Source: an uncultured Flammeovirgaceae bacterium
GTDB lineage: Bacteria > Bacteroidota > Bacteroidia > Cytophagales > Cyclobacteriaceae
DNA: 37,851 nucleotides
Direction: 5' to 3'
NCBI GenBank assembly: GCA_913050055.1
Contig: CAJXAT010000010.1
Span: 1 to 37,851 of the forward strand
Shown here: in pieces, positions 18,150 through 26,379 of the stretch
Position numbering within the stretch: the stretch's first letter is position 1
Layout of the letters: every line of letters begins with the position of its first letter
Notes under the pieces: model-generated
What the model was told of the DNA's origin: nothing
The model's input: only the letters and a program-made list of their open reading frames with translations
The model's database searches: none
Position numbers and translations under genes: made by a program

Positions 18150-18600
18150 CTACAAAATTGCAGTGTTTTTTTGATTCGTTGAATAAAAATTTTCAAAAAA
18201 CCCGAGTCTAATTCATCGAGAGTCAAGAAGGGTACTCAATCGAAATAGTAGATTCATGATTTTTTTGTGAGGCGCTAAAATATTTTGACCAAAAAATTAT
18301 GAAAAGGACATTTTGTGATAGTCAAATTGAAATTATAGGCGTTACCTTACGTTTTATTCTAAGGGTTTCAGAATAAGGAAAAAGGTGAAATATATTCCTA
18401 GAGGGATATATTTAAAAACAGATCTCGGTTAGCCAATTGGTTCCAATGAAGTATTGATTTGAGACTTGAAGCATTCCAATTTTCAGATTATGATCATCCT
18501 TGAATTAGGTAAGAGCTTTATTAAGTGGTTTAATGATTTCCTGATTGTATTTGAATATTTTTAATTTTTCTTAGCAAAATTTAATCATTCATCTTCATTT
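18150..18600. other. Gene-free region upstream of the TetR gene
   Basis: About 450 bases without a supported coding frame. It holds the 26-base palindrome at 18388-18413 and a second small inverted repeat TTATTCT/AGAATAA at 18354-18376. Nothing else is recognised. Confidence 0.45.
18388..18413. promoter_or_regulatory. Palindrome, candidate operator
   Basis: AAATATATTCC (18388-18398) and GGGATATATTT (18403-18413) form an inverted repeat with 10 of 11 positions paired and a TAGA centre. The size and symmetry suit a dimeric repressor. It lies about 230 bases before the TetR start. A weak hairpin in RNA is an alternative reading. Confidence 0.35.
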
Positions 18601-18616
18601 ATGATAGCATTACTAT

Positions 18617-18624
18617 TATATTTG
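18617..18624 (+). promoter_or_regulatory. Candidate -7 element of the TetR gene
   Basis: TATATTTG matches TAnnTTTG. It lies inside the longest possible reading frame (ATG at 18601) and 18 bases before the ATG at 18643, which supports 18643 as the real start. Confidence 0.5.
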
Positions 18625-18642
18625 CTAATTGAAATAACGTAT

Positions 18643-19335
18643 ATGCAAGATTTATTTACTTCTTTCAGTCTTCAAGTCAATAATAGGGTTTATATAAAGA
18701 ATCCAGAATCCAGTGCTTTGGGGCGTAAGATTGTTGAGTCTAGTATTAATTTGATCGATGAAGTAGGATTTGAAGCTTTCACTTTTAGAAAATTAGGATT
18801 AGAAATACATTCCAATGAAGCTTCGATTTATCGATATTTTGAAAGCAAGTATAAGCTATTGCTGTATTTGACTTCATGGTATTGGAGCTGGATGGAATAT
18901 CGAATAGCCTTCGGTTTGGCCAATATCCATTCTCCTGAGGAACGCCTAAATAAAGCGATCAAATTACTCACTGAAAATATCGAATTGGATGGGAGTTTTG
19001 AGCATATTAATGAATATAAACTCAATAGAATTGTCATTGCTGAGTCCTCGAAATCTTACATGACCAAAGAAGTGGATCAGAATAACAAAGAAGGTTTTTT
19101 TGCAGGTTATAAGCAATTGGTAGGAAGGGTGAGCGACATCATCTTAGAAATTAATCCAATCTATAAATATCCCCACATGCTGATATCTACCCTTATTGAA
19201 GGGGCACATCATCAAAGATTTTTTGCACAGCATTTGCCGCGTCTTACCGACGCGGTCAATGGAGAAGATGCTATTATCGAATTCAGTAAAGAGGTAACAT
19301 TTAAAGCCATCGGTGCAAAATGTCCAACCAAATAA
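18643..19335 (+). CDS. TetR/AcrR family transcriptional regulator
   Basis: 230 residues from the ATG at 18643; an in-frame ATG at 18601 would add 14 hydrophobic residues but overlaps the -7 element. The N-terminal helix-turn-helix is clear: IVESSINLIDEVGFEAFTFRKLGLEI then SNEASIYRYFESKYKLLLYL (starting segments), the typical TetR recognition helix with IYRYF. The rest is the ligand-binding and dimer domain. It is followed six bases later by a small gene and then by the SulP-carbonic anhydrase genes, so it may regulate inorganic-carbon or anion uptake; no ligand can be inferred. Confidence 0.9.
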   Translation: MQDLFTSFSLQVNNRVYIKNPESSALGRKIVESSINLIDEVGFEAFTFRKLGLEIHSNEASIYRYFESKYKLLLYLTSWYWSWMEYRIAFGLANIHSPEERLNKAIKLLTENIELDGSFEHINEYKLNRIVIAESSKSYMTKEVDQNNKEGFFAGYKQLVGRVSDIILEINPIYKYPHMLISTLIEGAHHQRFFAQHLPRLTDAVNGEDAIIEFSKEVTFKAIGAKCPTK

Positions 19336-19341
19336 TTAGCT

Positions 19342-19644
19342 ATGATTGAGTTGATTCAAAATAGAATTTTTTTTATGAGATTGGCTTGTTTCATGTTTGG
19401 TCTTTTGATTTTTTTCAAGGCGGTTGATTCAGATAATGCAAGAAATGTTCATATCGATCTCTATGAGCAAGGAGAGAGGGGTATGGAAGAATCTCAAGAG
19501 GAGGGTGCTCATAAAATATCCGCTCCGAGGATATTTATTAAAATCAAAGACTTGATAATACGGTTTTCGAGATACACTACATATATATTTGAATATCGCT
19601 ACCAAAATCCTTTGGTTGATATATTGATACCACCACCGAAGTAG
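19342..19644 (+). CDS. Small hypothetical protein in the TetR-SulP group
   Basis: 100 residues. A hydrophobic segment (RLACFMFGLLIFFKA, about 13-27) suggests a signal peptide or membrane anchor. An acidic linker follows (GERGMEESQEEGAH), then a basic-aromatic segment and a C-terminus PLVDILIPPPK. The start lies six bases after the TetR stop, which points to joint transcription. No known domain is recognised. If real, it may be a membrane-associated helper of the transporter, but this is guesswork from position. Confidence 0.6.
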   Translation: MIELIQNRIFFMRLACFMFGLLIFFKAVDSDNARNVHIDLYEQGERGMEESQEEGAHKISAPRIFIKIKDLIIRFSRYTTYIFEYRYQNPLVDILIPPPK

Positions 19645-19675
19645 CTGGTCGTTTACCTCAAAGCAGGCTTTTTAT

Positions 19676-19701
19676 AAGATCTTGATCAGACAGCAGATCT
19701 T
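19676..19701. promoter_or_regulatory. Inverted repeat upstream of the SulP gene
   Basis: AAGATCT (19676-19682) and AGATCTT (19695-19701) form a perfect inverted repeat with a 12-base spacer, 62 bases before the SulP ATG. It could be an operator for the neighbouring TetR protein. It does not resemble the palindrome at 18388, so a common binding protein is not supported. Confidence 0.3.
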
Positions 19702-19763
19702 TCAAAAGTGAGCTTTTATCATTTATAACCTTAAATATTAATAAATTAATTAAGAATAATCAT

Positions 19764-21386
19764 ATGCAAAAATTGAATAATAAAGGATTTTTTCAAAATC
19801 TGAAATATGACTTTCCGGCGGGTATTGTTGTGACTTTGGTGGCCATTCCTCTTTGCCTAGGTATTTCTTTGGCTTCGGGGGCACCCTTATTCTCCGGACT
19901 TGTAGCGGGAATTATTGGAGGTGTGATTGTCGCTCTCATTAGTGGATCTGCGTTAGGGGTAAGTGGTCCTGCAGCTGGATTAGCAGTTATTGTTTTTGCA
20001 GCTATTGAAGAGTTAGGATCTTTTGAGTCTTTTTTACTGGCTGTTATTGTAGCGGGAATCGTTCAGATAATATTAGGCCTATTAAAAGCAGGTATCATTG
20101 CTTATTTTTTTCCATCCTCTGTGATCAAGGGAATGCTTTCAGGTATTGGTATTGTAATTTTTTTAAAGCAAATCCCTCATGCTTTCGGCTATGATGCAGA
20201 TCCGGAAGGAGATTTAGGATTTTTTCAAAAGGATGGGCACAATACATTGAGTGAATTGACTATAATTTGGGATTATTTCAGTCCGGGTCCGGTCATTATT
20301 TCAATTTTATCACTTTTGATATTGATCACATGGGAACAAGCTTTTGTGAAAAAATATACTTTCTTCAGACTGATCCAAGGTCCTCTCGTAGTAGTGAGTT
20401 TGGGTATTGGGTTGAACTTATTGTTTCGAAATTGGCCCGATTTGAATTTACTAGTCACTCAGGTAGTAGATATCCCAGTTGCTAATTCTTTTGGTGCGTT
20501 TCTAGGACAATTTGCATCTCCTGATTTCACGCAGTTGGGAAATCCGCGGATTTATATTTTGGGAGTAACCATCGCTGTTGTGGCCAGTCTTGAGACCTTA
20601 TTATGTCTTGAAGCGACTGATAAATTAGACCCTTACAAGCGTGTGGCTCCCCCTAATAAGGAGTTGGTGGCTCAAGGGATCGGTAATGTGGTAGCTGGAT
20701 TCATTGGGGGGCTTCCTTTGACGCAAGTCATTGTGAGAAGTTCTACCAATATTCAATCGGGAGGTAGAACCAAAGCATCTTCTTTTTTTCATGGAGTTTT
20801 GATGTTGATATGTGTGGTATTATTACCGGAGGTAATCAATTTGATCCCTTTAGCGAGCCTTGCAGCCATTCTATTGGTAGTGGGTTATAAGTTGGCCAGT
20901 TTCAATGTAATCAAACAAGTATATAATATGGGTCGAGCGGAATTTATCCCCTTTCTTGTGACCATTTTGGGGATTGTTTTTACCGACTTATTGACAGGTA
21001 TATCTATTGGACTCGTTTTGGCGATATTTCATATTTTATGGAATAATTACAAAGCAGCTTACTTTTTCGATGTTGATGCGTATGTGCCCGGTGAGCCCAT
21101 TAAAATTCAATTGTCTGAATCTGTTACTTTTCTGAATAAAGCAGGGATTTCAAAGGCCTTAACAGAATTGCCGGATGGTAGTAATGTGATCATTGATGCC
21201 AGTAAAACAGTAAGTATTCATCCTGATGTGATAGAGATCATTTCAAATTTTGAATTAACCGCCGAAAACAGGGACATTACTGTAAATTGGACAGGTTTGG
21301 TTCAAGAAAAAAATAAAAAGTCCCAAAATAATTTATTTGAGACCATAAAAAAGCATAACACAATAATTGAAACTAAAGAAATTTAA
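19764..21386 (+). CDS. SulP family anion transporter (probable bicarbonate or sulfate)
   Basis: 540 residues. The membrane domain (about 1-410) has many hydrophobic helices with the SulP hallmarks near the start (FPAGIVVTLVAIPLCLGISLASGAP begins here) and in the middle (GFIGGLPLTQVIVRSS, with many Gly and Pro). A short, degenerate C-terminal STAS-like domain (about 440-515) contains SNVIIDASKT. SulP proteins of the BicA type import bicarbonate with sodium; others carry sulfate. The next gene, ten bases on, is a carbonic anhydrase, which favours bicarbonate. Inner membrane. Confidence 0.93.
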   Translation: MQKLNNKGFFQNLKYDFPAGIVVTLVAIPLCLGISLASGAPLFSGLVAGIIGGVIVALISGSALGVSGPAAGLAVIVFAAIEELGSFESFLLAVIVAGIVQIILGLLKAGIIAYFFPSSVIKGMLSGIGIVIFLKQIPHAFGYDADPEGDLGFFQKDGHNTLSELTIIWDYFSPGPVIISILSLLILITWEQAFVKKYTFFRLIQGPLVVVSLGIGLNLLFRNWPDLNLLVTQVVDIPVANSFGAFLGQFASPDFTQLGNPRIYILGVTIAVVASLETLLCLEATDKLDPYKRVAPPNKELVAQGIGNVVAGFIGGLPLTQVIVRSSTNIQSGGRTKASSFFHGVLMLICVVLLPEVINLIPLASLAAILLVVGYKLASFNVIKQVYNMGRAEFIPFLVTILGIVFTDLLTGISIGLVLAIFHILWNNYKAAYFFDVDAYVPGEPIKIQLSESVTFLNKAGISKALTELPDGSNVIIDASKTVSIHPDVIEIISNFELTAENRDITVNWTGLVQEKNKKSQNNLFETIKKHNTIIETKEI

Positions 21387-21396
21387 ATAGAAGATT

Positions 21397-22038
21397 ATGA
21401 TTAATAATATTGATAATACGGTTGTCCAGTCGGCAGAAAGTCAGGCCTCCATTACTCCAGAAATGGCTATTGAATTATTGAAAAAAGGTAACCAGCGTTT
21501 TGTAGCCAATCAAACCATTCAAAGAGATATTTCAACGCAAGTGGCACAAACAGGAACTGGTCAATACCCCTTTGCTGCAGTTTTGGGCTGTATTGATTCG
21601 AGGGTACCGGCAGAATATGTTTTTGATCAAGGAATTGGAGACATATTTAATGCGCGCGTAGCGGGAAACTTTGTGAATATGGATATACTAGGCAGCTTAG
21701 AATTTGCTTGTAAAGTGGCAGGTTCTAAGACAATTGTAGTTATGGGACATAGCAGCTGTGGAGCGGTAAAAGGAGCTTGTGATCATGTAGAACTGGGTAA
21801 CTTAACCCATATGCTTTCTAATATTCAGCCGGCGATGGATACGGTCACGGGACACTATGAAGATAAAAGTTCAAAGAATGCTGCTTATGTGCAAGAGGTT
21901 GCTGATAGAAATGTAGCCCTTACTGTAGCTAAAATCAAAAGCGACAGTCCAGTGCTGAATGAACTCTACAAAAATGGAGAAATAGATATTGTGGGAGCCA
22001 TGTACGATGTGCATACTGGAGTTGTGTCATTTATATAA
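21397..22038 (+). CDS. Beta-class carbonic anhydrase
   Basis: 213 residues. It interconverts carbon dioxide and bicarbonate with a zinc ion. Zinc ligands and catalytic residues are complete: Cys65, Asp67 and Arg69 in GCIDSRVP, and His118 and Cys121 in GHSSCGAVKGA. No signal peptide, so cytoplasmic. It begins ten bases after the SulP stop, so the two are probably cotranscribed and act together on inorganic carbon. Confidence 0.96.
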   Translation: MINNIDNTVVQSAESQASITPEMAIELLKKGNQRFVANQTIQRDISTQVAQTGTGQYPFAAVLGCIDSRVPAEYVFDQGIGDIFNARVAGNFVNMDILGSLEFACKVAGSKTIVVMGHSSCGAVKGACDHVELGNLTHMLSNIQPAMDTVTGHYEDKSSKNAAYVQEVADRNVALTVAKIKSDSPVLNELYKNGEIDIVGAMYDVHTGVVSFI

Positions 22039-22043
22039 TTTCT

Positions 22044-22724
22044 ATGCGTATTGATCCAAAGATTAAGCTCCTTATACTGCTTTTTTTTACTACTTCTTCG
22101 GCTTTTTCTCAGTCAGAAGAAATAGGTAATTGGCTGATGTATTTTGGGCAAAATAAGATAATGGAACGTTGGAGTCTTCATACAGAAGTTCAATACCGTA
22201 ATCATACGCTCGCACCAGTCAATATCGAACAGCTCTTGTTACGGGGAGGGTTGAATTACCATTTGGCTCCTCATGCTTTAGTGACGGCAGGGTACGGTTA
22301 TGTGACTTCTTACGATAAAGGGGATTCGAGTACGCCTTTGTCCAAAGAACACCGTGTATGGCAGCAGTTTATTTTAAACAATTCAGTAGGGCGTGTTAAG
22401 TTTGAACATCGCTACCGCGTGGAGCAACGATGGGTCAGTGGTGATTATAAAAATCGTTTGCGTTATCGATTGATGTTGACGGTGCCACTCAATCGGAAAT
22501 TAATGGAGCCAGGAACGGTATTTTTAGGGATCTATGATGAAATTTTTGTGAATACCGAGCAAATATTTTTTGATAGAAACAGATTATATGGAGCTTTGGG
22601 ATATCAATTTAAACCAGAGTTGGCTGTACAGGTCGGTATGCTCTATCAAAGAGTCAATGCTTATGGTAAAAAATATTTACAACTGGCTCTGATATATAAT
22701 CCAGATTTAAGGAAGAGCTCATAG
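22044..22724 (+). CDS. DUF2490 outer-membrane protein
   Basis: 226 residues. A signal peptide (LLILLFFTTSSAFSQ) is followed by GNWLMYFGQNKIMERWSLHTEVQYR, the typical start of DUF2490 proteins, and alternating beta strands (EHRYRVEQRWV, NRLRYRLMLTVPLN) ending in a barrel-like last strand. It is probably an outer-membrane barrel. It starts five bases after the carbonic anhydrase stop and ends the plus-strand group; its relation to inorganic carbon is inferred only from position. Confidence 0.85.
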   Translation: MRIDPKIKLLILLFFTTSSAFSQSEEIGNWLMYFGQNKIMERWSLHTEVQYRNHTLAPVNIEQLLLRGGLNYHLAPHALVTAGYGYVTSYDKGDSSTPLSKEHRVWQQFILNNSVGRVKFEHRYRVEQRWVSGDYKNRLRYRLMLTVPLNRKLMEPGTVFLGIYDEIFVNTEQIFFDRNRLYGALGYQFKPELAVQVGMLYQRVNAYGKKYLQLALIYNPDLRKSS

Positions 22725-22759
22725 AATTAAAAAAGAACCTTGCATCTGGATTTTTATAT

Positions 22760-24214
22760 TTATCGTGTGGCGAGCTCCCCGAGCATCTCATCTAAATCGG
22801 AACGACCCATATAATGACCTTGCTTAATCACGGCATCAATCTTTTGCGTATTTTTAATGTTGATTAATGGATTAGCGTCTAAAATCACAAGGTCCGCCCA
22901 CATGGTTTCTTTCACTGCACCTAACTCATTTTCTAGATGGAAATATTTAGCTGGATTGGTGGTAGCTGTTTGTAGCGCCTCCAAGGGGGATAGGCCAGCC
23001 TTCACCAATAACTCTAATTCTTCATGCAGACTTCTACCTGGAGTGAGGTAATCAATAGGACAATCTGTTCCAGCCATTATTTCAATACCGGCGCGGTGCA
23101 CTTGGCCCACCATGTTGGTAAACCATTGGGTATAGGTTTCATCGAAGGGAGTGGGTATCGTAGCCAGTAGCTGATCAATTTCTTTTTTCCAACTGCGTTC
23201 AATCGCTTCTGGTAAATATTTAAAAGTCTCTTGCCATTCCGGACTTGCAAAAGGTCTTTCGGTATATCCAGTAGCCAGAGCTAATGTAGGTATTTGCCAG
23301 GTATCATTCTTGGCCAAAACATCGAGTACTTCTTGTGCTCTTTTAGGGGCGTAATTTGCAATGGCTAAGGGTCTTTGTAAGGCATGTATTTTGGAGCGGA
23401 GAACGCCACCAATATCCTTTTTTCCCATCGCCAGAATCTCTTGACGTTGTGCTAATAATTCATCTGAGTTAGCGGCACATGAGAGTTCGAGATTTCTCAT
23501 ATGTTCCATGCTGTTCAGACCCGAATTGGAAGCTGAAATAACATCCATACTCAACGGTACGTGACCGGTTACATTTAATCCTTTTTCTTTCGCTAATCGT
23601 ATGATCTCCTTAAACTGGCCGGGTGTGAGCATTTCATAGGCCTTAAGTAGATCTACACCTATACTATCTAACTCATTTACTTTATTACGGACATCGGAAA
23701 CCGTAGCTAAACCTACCGATAAGGGTGGGTGTTCGTGATCACTTCCATCGTATACATTGGGCATACCGTCGAGCAGTGGACCTGCGATCATTACGCGTGG
23801 GCTAGAGGTAGGATTTTGAAGTGATTTCTTTTTCCACGCACTTGTAAAATTGATTTCACCTCCTGTATCTCTGACACTAGTAATTCCAAAAGCCAAAAAA
23901 AGATCAAACATACTAGGGGCCATCTCTTCTATATAGGCAAAATGTACATGAGCATCCCATAAACCAGGCATTAAAAATTTACCTGTACCATCTATGAGCG
24001 TATTCTTGGATGACAGATTTATTTGATCAGCTGGGAGGACTTGAAAAATTTTACCTTTCTTGATTATGATGGTTTGATGTTCTATTAGGCCTACTTTGGG
24101 GTTAATGATGGATATATTATCAATGCATAATGCATCTTCAAAATAGGAATCGGGTGTATTACAACGGATTGTTATGAACAAAAAAAGGCAGAGAAAGGAA
24201 CTTAAATATTTCAT
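22760..24214 (-). CDS. Amidohydrolase family lipoprotein (imidazolonepropionase-like)
   Basis: 484 residues from the ATG at 24214; an ATG three codons upstream is also possible. The hydrophobic N-terminus ends in ITIRC, a lipobox-like cut before Cys. The metal-site motif LWDAHVHF carries the HxH of the amidohydrolase superfamily, GHVPLSMD and SMEHM give further His ligands, and AGTDCPI provides the late Asp. Such enzymes hydrolyse amide or ring bonds with one or two zinc ions, often di- or tripeptide derivatives. Substrate unknown. It follows the DUF885 gene on the same strand after about 70 bases. Confidence 0.9.
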   Translation of the reverse strand: MKYLSSFLCLFLFITIRCNTPDSYFEDALCIDNISIINPKVGLIEHQTIIIKKGKIFQVLPADQINLSSKNTLIDGTGKFLMPGLWDAHVHFAYIEEMAPSMFDLFLAFGITSVRDTGGEINFTSAWKKKSLQNPTSSPRVMIAGPLLDGMPNVYDGSDHEHPPLSVGLATVSDVRNKVNELDSIGVDLLKAYEMLTPGQFKEIIRLAKEKGLNVTGHVPLSMDVISASNSGLNSMEHMRNLELSCAANSDELLAQRQEILAMGKKDIGGVLRSKIHALQRPLAIANYAPKRAQEVLDVLAKNDTWQIPTLALATGYTERPFASPEWQETFKYLPEAIERSWKKEIDQLLATIPTPFDETYTQWFTNMVGQVHRAGIEIMAGTDCPIDYLTPGRSLHEELELLVKAGLSPLEALQTATTNPAKYFHLENELGAVKETMWADLVILDANPLINIKNTQKIDAVIKQGHYMGRSDLDEMLGELATR

Positions 24215-24286
24215 ATATATCATTATTAATTAGTAAAATTTTAGGATACTACCTACTAATCATTTGGGGTTGAACCTAATTTTTTA

Positions 24287-26134
24287 TTATACTCCTTGAG
24301 TGTTAATCCAATTGTTAATTTTCTTTTCGAGTATAACTAAAGGAAGACTGCCAGAATTAAGTACTTGATCATGAAACGCTTTGATATTAAATTTATCACC
24401 TAATATGCGGGTAGCCTTAGATCTCAATTCTTGGATCTTAAGTTGACCTATTTTATAAGAAAGGGCCTGGCCTGGGGTGGCCATATAGCGTTCAATTTCG
24501 GAAACGATGGAGGCTTCGGACTCCGCTTCATGATCAAGGGAATACTGAATGGCTTGCTCTCGCGTCCAACCTTTCCCATGTATACCTGTGTCAACTACCA
24601 ATCGGATAGCACGGTGCATCTCCATGCTCAACATACCAAAATATTGAACAGGATCTTGGTAGAGACCTAGTTCAACACCCAAGGATTCTGCATAAAGAGC
24701 CCAACCCTCTACAAAAACTCCCAAGCTTTCGGGATGAAGAAATTCGGGTAATTGCATATTTTCTTGTTGAAGTGAGAGTTGGTAATGGTGACCAGGAATT
24801 GCTTCATGCAGAAATAAGGCTTCATCGGCATATTTATTGTAGCGCGAGACGTCAGGAATAGGCACATAGAAAATACCGGAACGTGATGCATCTTTAGATC
24901 CAGGAACGTATTCTGCACTGGCTGAGGATTCTCTAAAAGCTTCAGTGCGTCTTACTTCAAACGTTGCTTTGGGTTCTAAACTAAAAAGAGTACCTAGAGA
25001 ATTTTTTACTTGCAATTTTATCTCATCAAAATGATCAATGACTTGGCCTGGCTCTTTGAAAGGCATTTGTTCTGGACTATTTCTAATAAATTTAAAAAAG
25101 TCTTTAATATTTCCGTTAAAACCCATACTGGTTTTATATTTTTCCATTTCGGACAAAATACGATCAACTTCTTTGAGCCCTTTATTATGAATTTCATCAA
25201 TGGTAAGATTGGAGGTTGTATGAAGACGAATCAAATATTGATAGGTCTCTAATCCGCCAGGAAGACTTCCCAGACCTGAGGTATTTCTAGATTTAGGTAA
25301 GTATTCATTTTTAAAAAAAGCTCTTAATTTTCGATATTTGGGTTTAAGCTGTTCATTGATCATGTTACGATATGCAGTGACCAATCGATCGCTTTCTGCA
25401 GAATTGAATTGGCTGGGTATATTTTTAATGGGGGCATAGAATAAATGGTTTTCAATAGATTCATTTATGAAAGGGTCCAATTGGGGAAGGATTTTTTGAA
25501 CTAGAGATTTGGGTAAAACAATGCCTTGACCCATACCCAATTTCATTTTTGTGATACAGGTATCTAAAAAAGTGAGGTAATCCTGCACGCGTTCTAGCCA
25601 ATGATCGTAATCTTGAACTGTTTGAAAGGGATGTACACTTTTTCCAGCTGCTAATTGGGCCACATACAAGTGTAAGGATTGTACTTGTATCAAGGGCATT
25701 AACTCGAAGCTGGGTAAGTTGTATATGGGAGAAGCTAAGGTTATTAAGGGTTGCAAGAGTCCAGCTCTTTTGATGTTACAATCCCATCGCATGGTTTGTA
25801 TGCTAAGCCATTGGCTAGAAGTTACCGATATAGAATCAAAGGTATTTAAGGTATCCAGATAAAGGCTGTATTTTCTTTGAAGATTATTCTGATAATTAGA
25901 GGAAATATAATTGGCGATTGTATCATTGTAGCTGCCTTCGCCTGCCTTTGTAGCTTCAATGGGATTGATGGACTGTTTGAAGTTGTGGTAAGATTGAAAT
26001 ATGTCATCTATAGAACGGGTCTTTTTTTTTGACAGTCTAATCTGGTGACAGCTTAAAGTCAATAATAGGCTGCCGATTATCAAAGATGAAAATAGCTTCG
26101 ACCTAGATAACAGAAAAGACTCTAAAAATTTCAT
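24287..26134 (-). CDS. DUF885 family lipoprotein, putative metallopeptidase
   Basis: 615 residues. The N-terminal hydrophobic segment ends in LTLSC, a lipobox. The diagnostic motif HEAIPGHHYQLSLQ (HExxPGHH) near residue 430 is a zinc-binding HExxH variant. A later FVEGWALYAESLG carries the downstream Glu ligand, and YKIGQLKIQELR the C-terminal signature. DUF885 proteins are thought to be zinc metallopeptidases; here it would act outside the cytoplasm. The neighbouring amidohydrolase lipoprotein on the same strand suggests joint peptide breakdown. Confidence 0.92.
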   Translation of the reverse strand: MKFLESFLLSRSKLFSSLIIGSLLLTLSCHQIRLSKKKTRSIDDIFQSYHNFKQSINPIEATKAGEGSYNDTIANYISSNYQNNLQRKYSLYLDTLNTFDSISVTSSQWLSIQTMRWDCNIKRAGLLQPLITLASPIYNLPSFELMPLIQVQSLHLYVAQLAAGKSVHPFQTVQDYDHWLERVQDYLTFLDTCITKMKLGMGQGIVLPKSLVQKILPQLDPFINESIENHLFYAPIKNIPSQFNSAESDRLVTAYRNMINEQLKPKYRKLRAFFKNEYLPKSRNTSGLGSLPGGLETYQYLIRLHTTSNLTIDEIHNKGLKEVDRILSEMEKYKTSMGFNGNIKDFFKFIRNSPEQMPFKEPGQVIDHFDEIKLQVKNSLGTLFSLEPKATFEVRRTEAFRESSASAEYVPGSKDASRSGIFYVPIPDVSRYNKYADEALFLHEAIPGHHYQLSLQQENMQLPEFLHPESLGVFVEGWALYAESLGVELGLYQDPVQYFGMLSMEMHRAIRLVVDTGIHGKGWTREQAIQYSLDHEAESEASIVSEIERYMATPGQALSYKIGQLKIQELRSKATRILGDKFNIKAFHDQVLNSGSLPLVILEKKINNWINTQGV

Positions 26135-26379
26135 AGATCAATATAAACATTTTTTGAATTTTAATAGCTTTATGATCTCCAAGTTCTACTATTGATCTTT
26201 TTTAATGTTATAGGCATTGGACCAGAACATCTTACAGCTTGGTGGTATAGTATTTCATGATAGCATTTTTTGGCTATTATTATTAAAAAGTTTTATAATT
26301 TCCCAATCCAGAATGCGATTAAATTTTGGGGGTATGATGTTTACCATCACTAATATATTCTCCTTGAAATTTGATAGCC

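Noticed and set aside
18354-18376. TTATTCT/AGAATAA inverted repeat as a terminator
   Set aside because: Short AT-rich stem, no T tract behind it, and no gene ends there.
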